The notes under the pieces: generated by a model | What the model was told of the DNA's origin: nothing | Seen by the model: only the letters and a program-made list of their open reading frames with translations | Databases searched by the model: none | Position numbers and translations under genes: made by a program | Shown: in pieces, positions 1-5,911 of the stretch | Position numbering within the stretch: the first letter of the stretch is position 1 | Layout of the letters: each line of letters begins with the position of its first letter | From: Verrucomicrobiota bacterium | Lineage (GTDB): Bacteria > Verrucomicrobiota > Verrucomicrobiia > Chthoniobacterales > JAFAMB01 | Direction of reading: 5' to 3' | Assembly (NCBI GenBank): GCA_019242435.1 | Contig: JAFAVN010000289.1 | Location: forward strand, 1-8,050 | Length of the DNA stretch: 8,050 bases

Positions 1-920
1 GTCCTCAGTAGTGTGGCGATCGGCTCCGGAATCTGGCTTAATTTGTGGGCCGGCAATGATGCATGTTGATGCTGCTCGCCCAATTCCAAGGACGAACCTC
101 GAAACGGTGGCTCACCACATAACATCTCCCAGAGGGTAACACCCAGCGAATAGAGATCGGAGCGAACATCCGCTCCAATCCCGGCAAACTGCTCAGGACT
201 AGCGTATGCAGGTGTACCCACAAACGATCCCGGACTCGAAATCGCATCATCTTCAACGATGCTCTTGGCCAGGCCCAGATCGATAATTTTCGCGTTAAGA
301 ATCTTGCCTCGATCGAAGCTAACCACAATGTTGCTCGGCTTAATGTCTCGATGAACCAATCCTTGCTTTGCAATGGCTTCTAAACCCGCGGCAACCAGAC
401 TTATCACCTGTAAAGCAGCCGCCGGCTCCCATCGACCGGCCCGGCGGACCAGTTTATTCAGCGGTTCACCCTCAACGTACTCCATCGCATAAAAATAGGT
501 GTGGCCCTGTTTTCCAAGATGAAAGACAGAAGCGACATTCTCATGACGAACCTGGGCAGCTGTGCGCGCCTCTCGCACGAAGCGGCGGCAAGCAGATTGA
601 TCGCCGAGAATCGTGACATTGATTACCTTCAACGCAACGATCGAGTGCAGATTGATATCGAGTGCCTTGTAGGTCACCCCCATAGCGCCGCGACCGAGCT
701 CACAGGGTGTACCGTTTTCGTTCCGCAAAACTCGGTAATGTTCAAAATCGAGCTCGGAACACCTGGTACCGCTACTTGATCGAGAGGCAAACGCACTCGG
801 GCTTAGAGCTCCGCGCAAAAGGCAGACCGGACAGGGGCCGCTTTCTGAGCAAAGCGAAGCACAAGCTGGGCAGACGCGTTTGCCTATTATATTCATAGGC
901 GGATTCGTTCTTTGACTCAC
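1..920 (-). CDS. Serine/threonine protein kinase with N-terminal Cys-rich segment (5' part, cut by the window edge)
   Basis: Cytoplasmic Hanks-type kinase that would phosphorylate Ser/Thr residues; target unknown. I translated the frame open from 953 to the left edge, about 306 codons. Counting from the GTG at 920: Cys cluster with CPAC and CPVC pairs (residues 17-33, zinc-ribbon-like), glycine loop ELGRGAMGV (from 74), VALK lysine (98), alpha-C Glu in FVREAR (117), hinge MEYVEGE, catalytic loop HRDIKPSN with Asp192 and Asn197, DLG in place of DFG (214), and activation segment GTPAYASPEQ ending at Glu243. All catalytic residues are present, so it should be active. The lobe after residue 265 and any C-terminal sensor or TPR part lie outside the window. 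The GTG is preferred because GGAG lies 5 bases before it; the ATG at 896 has no Shine-Dalgarno. An in-frame TGA at 954-956 bars a longer start. Kinase identity is sure; the start is less so. Confidence 0.94.
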   Translation of the reverse strand, partial: MSQRTNPPMNIIGKRVCPACASLCSESGPCPVCLLRGALSPSAFASRSSSGTRCSELDFEHYRVLRNENGTPCELGRGAMGVTYKALDINLHSIVALKVINVTILGDQSACRRFVREARTAAQVRHENVASVFHLGKQGHTYFYAMEYVEGEPLNKLVRRAGRWEPAAALQVISLVAAGLEAIAKQGLVHRDIKPSNIVVSFDRGKILNAKIIDLGLAKSIVEDDAISSPGSFVGTPAYASPEQFAGIGADVRSDLYSLGVTLWEMLCGEPPFRGSSLELGEQHQHASLPAHKLSQIPEPIATLLR

Positions 921-925
921 GCGTG

Positions 926-929
926 CTCC
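926..929 (-). promoter_or_regulatory. Shine-Dalgarno deciding the kinase start
   Basis: GGAG on the minus strand, 5 bases before the GTG at 918-920. The in-frame ATG 24 bases further downstream is preceded by a pyrimidine-rich stretch (AATCCGCCT) with no Shine-Dalgarno. This makes the GTG the better start. Confidence 0.5.
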
Positions 930-1167
930 AGCCAAATCCCTTTTTACTGGGGATCAAAAACACGCTTGAGCTCAAAAACTCGATATTTGTTTCATTGGAT
1001 AAATTGGAGATAATCAGAGGACCAGGCGGACACAATCGAAGGCACAGCGATCGCACGGGCCAAATCCCTCCTGAGAGAAAACCGCCGCTCAGTTAATCGG
1101 TGGCGCGTTTCAACGGCCGTTAGTTTGCGTCAGAAACCGGGGGATCGCGCGTTACGGAAGAAACCCG

Positions 1168-1266
1168 TCAGATCCCGATATCAGATCCGGTAACCTGAGA
1201 CAGGAGCAAGTCGATAACGCGAGTACGCCCGTGCATCGCACACTGGTAATAGTCTTTTACCATCAT
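1168..1266 (-). CDS. Possible 32-residue leader peptide or small protein upstream of the kinase
   Basis: A short minus-strand frame with two consecutive ATG codons (1266 and 1263) and a TGA stop at 1168-1170. It encodes 32 residues beginning MMVKDYYQCAMHGRT and ending TGSDIGI. I recognise no family. The argument for it is the translation signal: AAAGGAGG lies at 1284-1277, 10 bases before the first ATG, the best Shine-Dalgarno match in the intergenic DNA. An AT-rich stretch (about 1300-1360) upstream could hold a promoter. The peptide has no clear membrane segment; IDLLLSQV is its only hydrophobic run. It ends about 250 bases before the kinase GTG, so it could be a leader peptide, an independent microprotein or the remnant of a lost gene. 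A 6-bp stem (1244-1262) overlaps its first codons. Length alone gives no statistical support. Confidence 0.35.
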   Translation of the reverse strand: MMVKDYYQCAMHGRTRVIDLLLSQVTGSDIGI

Positions 1267-1276
1267 TATGACTTGG

Positions 1277-1284
1277 CCTCCTTT
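1277..1284 (-). promoter_or_regulatory. Consensus Shine-Dalgarno AAAGGAGG
   Basis: A minus-strand AAAGGAGG with 10 bases to ATGATG at 1266-1261. It is the main reason for taking the 32-residue ORF seriously. It follows directly after the AT-rich hairpin region, so it would lie in the 5' end of a transcript running toward the kinase. Confidence 0.45.
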
Positions 1285-1295
1285 CATCAGACCGC

Positions 1296-1380
1296 CAGTT
1301 AACCAGCATTATCAAATAATGCAACAGAAAATTTAACAAAATATTTGACAGACAAGGCTAACCCCTTCGGCTGTTAACTG
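1296..1380. promoter_or_regulatory. Paired GTTAAC sites flanking an AT-rich, promoter-like segment
   Basis: CAGTTAAC at 1296-1303 and its reverse complement GTTAACTG at 1373-1380 bracket an AT-rich stretch. The left copy sits in an imperfect 12-base palindrome (CCAGTTAACCAG). Between them is a perfect 7-bp stem with a 3-base loop, GCATTAT-CAA-ATAATGC (1306-1322). Read on the minus strand, this is immediately upstream of the consensus Shine-Dalgarno at 1284-1277, so it could be the control region of the small ORF and kinase transcript. TTG- and TA-rich hexamers occur, but no pair with good spacing is convincing. Operator function is inference from symmetry and position. Confidence 0.3.
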
Positions 1381-1458
1381 ATAGTCCCTTTGCTCGTTGA
1401 AAATCTTCAGAGTCCGTTAGCTGGCCGCGCCGTAAAAAATTAGATACCCTCATCCTAA

Positions 1459-1481
1459 TAACTCCAACTCGGATGGAGTTA
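1459..1481. repeat. 8-bp perfect hairpin
   Basis: TAACTCCA (1459-1466) and TGGAGTTA (1474-1481) form a perfect 8-bp stem around a 7-base loop. No T-run follows on either strand, so it is not a classic intrinsic terminator. It lies in the gene-free stretch between the FAD oxidoreductase and the kinase and could be an operator or RNA structure. Confidence 0.45.
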
Positions 1482-1666
1482 GAATTTCTGTTAGGTCGCT
1501 TCGTGCCTATTTGTAGGTTAGTACGTCAAATTGCGTACCCAGCGAGAAATAATAGTGCTCCGCCAGGTGGCCCTTACGACCCAGCAGCGAAGCTGCGACG
1601 GCAGGGCCTATCGTGATGAGACAAATCCGTCCGGTTGTCCGATTCCGCGGCGGAGACGGACAAAGA

Positions 1667-1820
1667 CCTCACGCAAAGCCGCAAAGGGAATTAGAGGTGA
1701 ATCGGTCATCGCTTCGCTAGGCTGCGGAAGAAGAACTCACGCAAAGTCGCAAAGGTAAGACGAAATACGGAAAGGCCTGCGATTCGTCCTAACTTTGCGC
1801 CTTTGCGTCTTTGCGTGAGG
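1667..1820. repeat. CGCAAAGN repeat: two direct copies and one inverted copy
   Basis: CTCACGCAAAG-CGCAAAGG-type blocks occur at 1667-1687 and 1736-1755, with the inverted counterpart at 1800-1820 extending to 1793. The 21-base blocks at 1667-1687 and 1800-1820 differ at a single central base. The right block read on the minus strand is a short tandem of the 8-base unit: ACGCAAAG, ACGCAAAG, GCGCAAAG. The 1736-1755 and 1801-1820 arms can pair as a 20-bp stem with one mismatch around a 45-base loop. It lies 93 bases beyond the stop of the FAD oxidoreductase, so a transcript of that operon would fold here. It could serve as a terminator or RNA stabiliser, or be a dispersed genomic repeat. I associate such blocks with soil Verrucomicrobia and Acidobacteria, from memory only. 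Confidence 0.75.
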
Positions 1821-1912
1821 TTGTCTTGTCTTCGTGCCCTAGTGTGAGTTCCCCCCACCGATCACCTTCGTCGGGAATTCCTTCCTTCCGGAAACAAAGG
1901 CGCGGTCACCTG

Positions 1913-3514
1913 CTATTCGTCGCCGAGCCGACCGCGCTCGGCGTGCCGGATTAACGTGGTCGCGACGAGATGTCCGGAGCCGCCGCTGAGCCCTGGGCCC
2001 GGATGCGTCGAAGCGCCAATATGCCAAAGCCGGTCGACCGGGGTCGCGTGGCTCCCCAAGGAAGCGAGAGGCCGCCAGAGAAAGCTCTGGTCGAGCTCGG
2101 CAGAGCCGCCGTATGGATCGCCGTTGACGGCGTTGGGATTGCGAGCGTGAAGATCCCATGGGGTAAGTACGTCGAAAGCCCGGATTTTGCTCCGCAGATC
2201 GGGCGCGTGTCTGCCGATCCGGTCCAGAACCCGGTTGGCGTATCCCTCAGCGAGTGCTGCGGTCCAGCCATGGGTCGTGTCGAGTTCCCCGGCCGAATCG
2301 CCGCGGGGCGCAAACGGCACCTCCTGCAACTGGAGCCATAAAGCTGCCGCACCCGCCGGGACCCTGCCTGGGTCCAGTAGATACTGCTGTCCCACTACCA
2401 CGGTAGGCTGTCGCGGCAGAAGTCCCGCCTCCGCCTCCGCGCAGGCGATGCCAGTACTGGCCGAGCCGTCAGAGAGGTGGATCAGCGGCACCTGTTCGAG
2501 GCGGGAATCGGTCCAACCGAGCGGTTGTGACAGCGCAACGTGGACCTGCAGCGCAGCCCGGCCGTGCCGGAAGCGAGCGGCCTCGACCCGTAAGTCGGAA
2601 TCGATCGCGCTTTCTGGAAGCAGTCGACTGTAAAGCGCGCTCGGTGTGACCGAGGCGAGTACGGCCCGGCGCGCTCGCAAGATCCGACCTGCGGTCTCTA
2701 CGCCGATAGCGCGGCCATTTTCCACGACGATGCGCTCGACCTCGCAACCTGTCTCTATCTGGACCTGCAGCGAAGCTAGCAACGAATCGAATGCCGCGAG
2801 GAATCGGCCGGCGCCGCCAGCGACTACTGGAAGCCCGGCACCGTGCAAGGTGGCTGCAAACAACGATGTCATCAAACCACCAGCGGCGTTATCTGGAGAA
2901 AGCCCGGCATGCAGCAGCCATGGGGCGTACAGATGGTCAACCTCGTCTCCGCGGAAGTCTCGGCGCGCGTAGCCCCGGCCGCTAGTCGCCGCGGCGCGCA
3001 GCCACCATTCGGCGCGGCGCAGCCCGCTGCTCTGGATGAGATCGCTGATATGGCGAACCAGCGCTAAAGAGCGCATCTCGCTGGTTAGTAGGCCGCCAAT
3101 CGACTCCCTATTTTCCCCTAGTCTTTGCAACATGGTGCAATAGGCGGACCGGTCCTCAGGGTGGGTAAACTCCGCTACCGTCCGTTCTGGGTCGCGATGA
3201 GCGAGTGTGACGCGGCCGTCATCGGCCACGCTGGCCATCAGCCATTTGTCCGTGTTCCGATACTCAAGCCCGTGCTGGTGCAGCATCTCGCCCAGCGCGC
3301 CATAGGCGAGGCCGGTGACAAACATCGGATGCCAGGAAGAAAACGTGTCGTGCAGATACCCTGGCAGGGTACGCTCCTCGGTGGCAATGAACCCGCCAAT
3401 CTCAGCGTTACGCTCGATCAGGATCACCGACCAGCCAGCCTGGGCCAGTTCAGCGGCGGCGACCAAGCCGTTGATACCGCTCCCCACCACAATCGCATCA
3501 GCTTCTTGCGTCAT
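1913..3514 (-). CDS. FAD-dependent oxidoreductase, phytoene dehydrogenase-like (CrtI/COG1233 family)
   Basis: A 533-residue soluble flavoprotein, full length for the family. The N-terminal Rossmann dinucleotide-binding site is VVGSGINGL (residues 9-17) followed by ILIER, with Glu34 to bind the FAD ribose, and the family GG at 40-41. The C-terminal FAD-closing motif HIGASTHPGPGLSGGSGH lies at 498-515. Preceding it, NPNAVNGDPYGGS and LDQSFLWRP are typical of this group. Members desaturate, isomerise or oxidise isoprenoids and other hydrophobic substrates. The exact substrate cannot be read here; no carotenoid pathway genes (crtB, crtE, crtY) are present, so a crt symbol is not justified. It starts 4 bases after the SDR stop, so the two are co-transcribed and probably act in one pathway. 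One hand-counted 60-base block is about 68% GC, above the AraC gene. Known alternatives in the family are carotenoid ketolase-type and PYROXD2-like proteins. Confidence 0.9.
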   Translation of the reverse strand: MTQEADAIVVGSGINGLVAAAELAQAGWSVILIERNAEIGGFIATEERTLPGYLHDTFSSWHPMFVTGLAYGALGEMLHQHGLEYRNTDKWLMASVADDGRVTLAHRDPERTVAEFTHPEDRSAYCTMLQRLGENRESIGGLLTSEMRSLALVRHISDLIQSSGLRRAEWWLRAAATSGRGYARRDFRGDEVDHLYAPWLLHAGLSPDNAAGGLMTSLFAATLHGAGLPVVAGGAGRFLAAFDSLLASLQVQIETGCEVERIVVENGRAIGVETAGRILRARRAVLASVTPSALYSRLLPESAIDSDLRVEAARFRHGRAALQVHVALSQPLGWTDSRLEQVPLIHLSDGSASTGIACAEAEAGLLPRQPTVVVGQQYLLDPGRVPAGAAALWLQLQEVPFAPRGDSAGELDTTHGWTAALAEGYANRVLDRIGRHAPDLRSKIRAFDVLTPWDLHARNPNAVNGDPYGGSAELDQSFLWRPLASLGSHATPVDRLWHIGASTHPGPGLSGGSGHLVATTLIRHAERGRLGDE

Positions 3515-3518
3515 CTCG

Positions 3519-4283
3519 TTACCAAGGAAGTGGCTGACCTACATGAAAGTAGCCGCCGGTGGGACCATCTTCGGGAAGTCCGGCCAGCCACGCGCTGGTC
3601 CTGCCGCCTTCCGAAACTTCGAGATCGGCGCTCTCGCCGCCCATCTCGGTTTTTACCCAACCGGGATGAGCCGAGTTTACCTTGATCGAAGTATTGCGCA
3701 GCTCGTAGGCCAGATGAATGGTAAAAGAATTCAGGGCCGCCTTGGAGGCATTGTAAGCAAACATGCTGCTATGGTAAATCGGCGACGCGGGATCGGCGTG
3801 CAGCGTTAATGATCCCATGATGCTCGACACATTAACGATGCGTCCAGCCGGCGAACGACGGATCAATGGAAGCAACTTTTGGGTGAGTGCTACGGTGCCA
3901 AAAAAGTTCGTTTCGAAAGTTTCGCGCAGAGTCGTCAGAGAAAGCGTGCTCGGCTGACCGGCCCTTAGGTCGGAACCGCTTGCGGCCGGCCTTTCTAAGC
4001 ACACAGCCGCGTTATTAACCAGGATATCGAGGCGCCCAAAAACGCGGTCGATGAAATCATAAACTTCCACGTGGGTACCCGCATCGCTTACATTCAGGTG
4101 AACTGCTTCTGCCTCGAAAGCCTCCTGGCGCATCCTCTCTGCCGCTGCCTCTCCTTTGGACAGGTCGCGCACGCCGAGCAAGAGGATGACGCCGTCCGGA
4201 CCCAGATCCTTAGCGGTTTGTAAACCGATGCCGCGGTTTGCGCCAGTGATCAGGGCCACTCGTCGATCTCTATTTGTTTTCAT
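3519..4283 (-). CDS. Short-chain dehydrogenase/reductase (classical SDR)
   Basis: A 254-residue NAD(P)-dependent oxidoreductase of normal length for a classical SDR. It interconverts alcohols and carbonyls in the cytoplasm. Visible motifs: cofactor-binding TGANRGIG (13-20), NNAA (90-93), structural Asn126 in ETNFFG, catalytic Ser in NVSS (153 or 154), YNASK with Tyr177 and Lys181, and HPGWVKTEMGG after the active site. The C-terminal GGRTSAWLAGLPEDGPTGGYF resembles the carbonyl reductase-like SDR branch. Arg17 in the glycine loop and Arg39 after the second strand suggest NADP(H) preference, an inference. The ATG is preceded closely by GGAAG, a weak, short-spaced ribosome site. It is the first gene of a two-gene operon with the FAD oxidoreductase. 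An operator-like inverted repeat lies 34-65 bases upstream. The substrate is unknown. Confidence 0.93.
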   Translation of the reverse strand: MKTNRDRRVALITGANRGIGLQTAKDLGPDGVILLLGVRDLSKGEAAAERMRQEAFEAEAVHLNVSDAGTHVEVYDFIDRVFGRLDILVNNAAVCLERPAASGSDLRAGQPSTLSLTTLRETFETNFFGTVALTQKLLPLIRRSPAGRIVNVSSIMGSLTLHADPASPIYHSSMFAYNASKAALNSFTIHLAYELRNTSIKVNSAHPGWVKTEMGGESADLEVSEGGRTSAWLAGLPEDGPTGGYFHVGQPLPW

Positions 4284-4316
4284 GCTTCCAATGCCTAAGC
4301 CGCCAACGACGGACGG

Positions 4317-4348
4317 TCAGTAACGAGGTCTTGCTGAATAGTTACTGA
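4317..4348. promoter_or_regulatory. Inverted repeat upstream of the SDR-FAD operon, operator candidate
   Basis: TCAGTAAC (4317-4324) and GTTACTGA (4341-4348) are perfect 8-base inverted copies separated by 16 bases. They lie 34-65 bases before the SDR start codon, where a promoter is expected. On the minus strand a weak hexamer pair TTCTGC / TATTCA with 17-base spacing overlaps it. The position suggests control of the SDR-FAD operon. AraC-family proteins more often bind direct repeats, so the binder is open. The symmetry is seen; the function is inferred. Confidence 0.4.
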
Positions 4349-4384
4349 TTCTTGCGCGCAGAAGCCCGGAAGACGCGAATTAAA

Positions 4385-4441
4385 GGCTCTAGGGCGCAGC
4401 CCTAGAAATAGCCAAAAATAAACGGCGAGCGGCGAAGCCGT
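4385..4441. repeat. Two adjacent REP-like hairpins
   Basis: The first is a perfect 7-bp stem CTAGGGC-GCA-GCCCTAG (4389-4405), lengthened by GGCT (4385-4388) and AGCC (4410-4413) across a 4-base bulge. The second is ACGGC (4422-4426) with GCCGT (4437-4441) around a GC-rich 10-base loop. They sit next to the larger palindrome at 4451-4549, in the spacer between the AraC gene and the SDR operon. No T-run follows the first stem on the minus strand. REP-type dispersed repeat or RNA structure are both possible. Confidence 0.5.
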
Positions 4442-4450
4442 GATTCATAG

Positions 4451-4549
4451 AAGTTTAGTGTCCTGTCCCATAATAACTTGGCTTTCGCCGGCGGCCCATT
4501 TTGATCGCAATGAAAGCCAAGCTATTTATGGGACGGGACACTAAAACTT
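4451..4549. repeat. 99-base near-perfect palindrome, MITE-like element or very long hairpin
   Basis: The left arm 4451-4486 and right arm 4512-4549 are reverse complements over 34 of 38 aligned positions (two mismatches and two single-base gaps), around a 25-base centre containing GCCGGC. The outer sequence reads AAGTTT(T)AGTGTCC followed by (T/C)GTCCCATAA. The element encodes nothing, and I see no clear target-site duplication. The stop codon and the last two codons (Lys-Phe) of the AraC gene lie inside the right arm, so it may have inserted at the gene's 3' end. Transcribed on the minus strand it would form a strong stem directly after the AraC message, so it may act as a terminator or message stabiliser. 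A transposon-derived MITE and a REP-type repeat are the main alternatives. Confidence 0.75.
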
Positions 4550-5494
4550 GCAGCATCGCACTGCCGTAACTTTTCGACATCCGGTGGACTTGCGATACGC
4601 ATCCGGAGGACATCCCAAAACGCTGCGAAACCGGGCGCTGAAGTGACTAGGCTGCCGGTAACCGACCCGCTCGGCTATGTCTGAGATGGGCAACCGAGTT
4701 TTACGGAGCAGCTCCTTTGCTCGTTCCATTCGGGTGCGCGTCACGAAATGAAACGGGCTATCGCCGGTCGCGGCTCTGAACAAGCGAGCAAAATGAAATA
4801 CGCTTAACCCGGCTGCTCGAGAAATAGAGCCTAAATCGAGTGCTTCTCCCATATGATCACGGATGTAATCGATCGCCCTTCGCAGTTGATCGTCGGTGAG
4901 CCGGGACGGCCCTGACAGCCGGTATCTGACTTCCGCGTAGGTGTGCAGAATTCGCGCGCAAGCAGCGTTGATCAAACTTTCAATAAGAAGATTTCCTGCC
5001 GGGTCCTTGATTCGCGGTGCAGAAGCTACGGCGGACGCGATCTGATGCAGGAAAGGATCTGGTGTCGCGAAAGTTGGGATAAAGTCAAGCGGACCGCCGA
5101 TCCCATTCGATAAAGCGAGATCTGCTAAATAGGAGGGTTCGAAAATAAGGTAACTATACGAGAGTACTCGCTCTGGGTCTTCCTTGCCGAGTCGAAGCCT
5201 GTTCGGAGCATCGGCAGGCAGGAAAGCAATGTCGCCTTTTGCCGTATTCTCCCGCCGGTTACGGCCATCTAAATTGCGCTCCAGTTTCATCGGCTTGTCG
5301 AAATGATGGAGACAAACGACGTGCTGTTTTGGCCGATGCGAGGGAATCGCCTCCGCGCTTTGCCGGAGATCAAGCAGCCTCGCTCGGAAATTTAAGAGTT
5401 TTACCTGCCCGTTTCGGAGACCCACACAGCTAAACCACGAGTGAGGTGCCGCTACTTGATAAGGAGAGACCGCTGATCCGTAGTCCAAAGTCAT
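4541..5494 (-). CDS. AraC-family transcriptional regulator
   Basis: A 317-residue DNA-binding protein. The N-terminal ~195 residues form the variable sensing part, with no recognisable motif beyond a cupin-like segment (GDIAFLPADAPNRL, 87-100). The C-terminal ~100 residues (200-302) are a typical AraC double helix-turn-helix: the first helix pair around LGSISRAAGLSVFHFARLFR (221-240), the second around ISDIAERVGYRQPSHFSARF (270-289), then the family ending GCPPDAYRK. The final 15 residues are Cys- and basic-rich and run into a palindromic element that supplies KF and the TAG stop, so the original C-terminus may have been different. AGAGGAAA lies upstream of the ATG but with long spacing (about 12 bases from GAGG). 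The neighbouring SDR-FAD operon, 257 bases downstream on the same strand, is the obvious candidate target; the ligand is unknown. Confidence 0.92.
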   Translation of the reverse strand: MTLDYGSAVSPYQVAAPHSWFSCVGLRNGQVKLLNFRARLLDLRQSAEAIPSHRPKQHVVCLHHFDKPMKLERNLDGRNRRENTAKGDIAFLPADAPNRLRLGKEDPERVLSYSYLIFEPSYLADLALSNGIGGPLDFIPTFATPDPFLHQIASAVASAPRIKDPAGNLLIESLINAACARILHTYAEVRYRLSGPSRLTDDQLRRAIDYIRDHMGEALDLGSISRAAGLSVFHFARLFRAATGDSPFHFVTRTRMERAKELLRKTRLPISDIAERVGYRQPSHFSARFRSVLGCPPDAYRKSTGCRKVTAVRCCKF

Positions 5495-5911
5495 TTTGAA
5501 TCGTTTCCTCTTGGGTGGCTAGGTTGCCCACCATCGTTTTGGATAGCCCGATTGATTTTATAACTATTGTCGTAAGACCAAGAGCCGGAACCAACATTGT
5601 TGCCTGGATTGCCGTAATCCTTGTCTCGACCAGGCCGGTTGCGAGATGCGCAGTTTTAAATGCGGCGCGTCAGCTGCTTTCAACCTTGGTTACACAGACG
5701 AAGGCTGAATTCCGCATAGGTCCTTGCTGACTCGTCGAAGTTCCAAACCTAAGACCTGATGCAAAGAACGCTCGAAGACTGCTTTTTAGAATCCCGAATG
5801 CGGGATTTTCAGACGCTGGTAATCCCAATTTTTCTCGGCAGTCCAACAAGCCTGACCGGTTGAGCTCATCGTTCTCCGATCATCGATCGAAAAAATTGCC
5901 GTTAAGAAATG
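5495..5911. other. Gene-free stretch between the small gene and the AraC gene
   Basis: No convincing gene. A plus-strand frame starting with GTG (5515-5730) lacks a ribosome binding site and resembles nothing I know. A hairpin AATCCCG-AATG-CGGGATT (5790-5807) is followed by TT on the plus strand, extending the T tract to four, and so resembles a weak plus-strand terminator. On the minus strand, the direction of all genes here, it is not followed by a T-run. Confidence 0.45.
5555..5562 (-). promoter_or_regulatory. Possible -10 element of the AraC gene
   Basis: TATAAAAT on the minus strand, 61-68 bases upstream of the AraC ATG, in otherwise mixed sequence. A poor -35 (TCTTGG at 17 bases from TAAAAT, or TTGGTC at a short spacing) is the only partner. 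A GGTGG/CCACC inverted repeat (5514-5532) lies between it and the start codon. Suggestive only. Confidence 0.25.

Larger units (their letters stand above)
921..1912. other. Long intergenic region between the FAD oxidoreductase and the kinase
   Basis: About 1 kb with no gene I can call firmly. It holds, from right to left, the CGCAAAGN repeats, the 1459-1481 hairpin, a 5-bp GTACG/CGTAC hairpin (1521-1538), the paired GTTAAC sites, the possible 32-residue ORF, and a partial 13-base tandem repeat starting TCAGATCC (1168-1193). A second frame begins with GTG at 1056, with AGGAGG 10 bases before it (1072-1067). It runs to 772, overlapping the kinase out of frame, and its composition does not look like a protein, so I do not call it. 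Confidence 0.5.

Noticed and set aside
38..373. Minus-strand open frame of 111 codons at the left edge
   Set aside because: It is an out-of-frame shadow of the kinase; the kinase frame through the same bases carries HRDIKPSN and GTPAYASPEQ.
1459..1481. Intrinsic terminator
   Set aside because: The stem is good, but no T-run follows on either strand.
1531..1758. Plus-strand 75-codon frame
   Set aside because: It is made largely of the CGCAAAGN repeats, has no ribosome site and an Arg-rich, unprotein-like composition.
1667..1820. CRISPR-like array
   Set aside because: Only three short blocks, one inverted, with unequal spacing and an internal 8-base period; no cas gene nearby.
1970..2972. 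Several plus-strand frames of 100-150 codons
   Set aside because: They are antisense shadows of the GC-rich FAD oxidoreductase gene, rich in Arg, Ala, Ser and Pro.
3125..3809. Two plus-strand frames of 164-186 codons
   Set aside because: They run antisense across the FAD oxidoreductase and SDR genes and resemble no family.
5515..5730. Plus-strand 71-codon frame, with a weak hairpin downstream at 5790-5807
   Set aside because: GTG start without a Shine-Dalgarno and no recognisable homology; it overlaps the likely AraC promoter.
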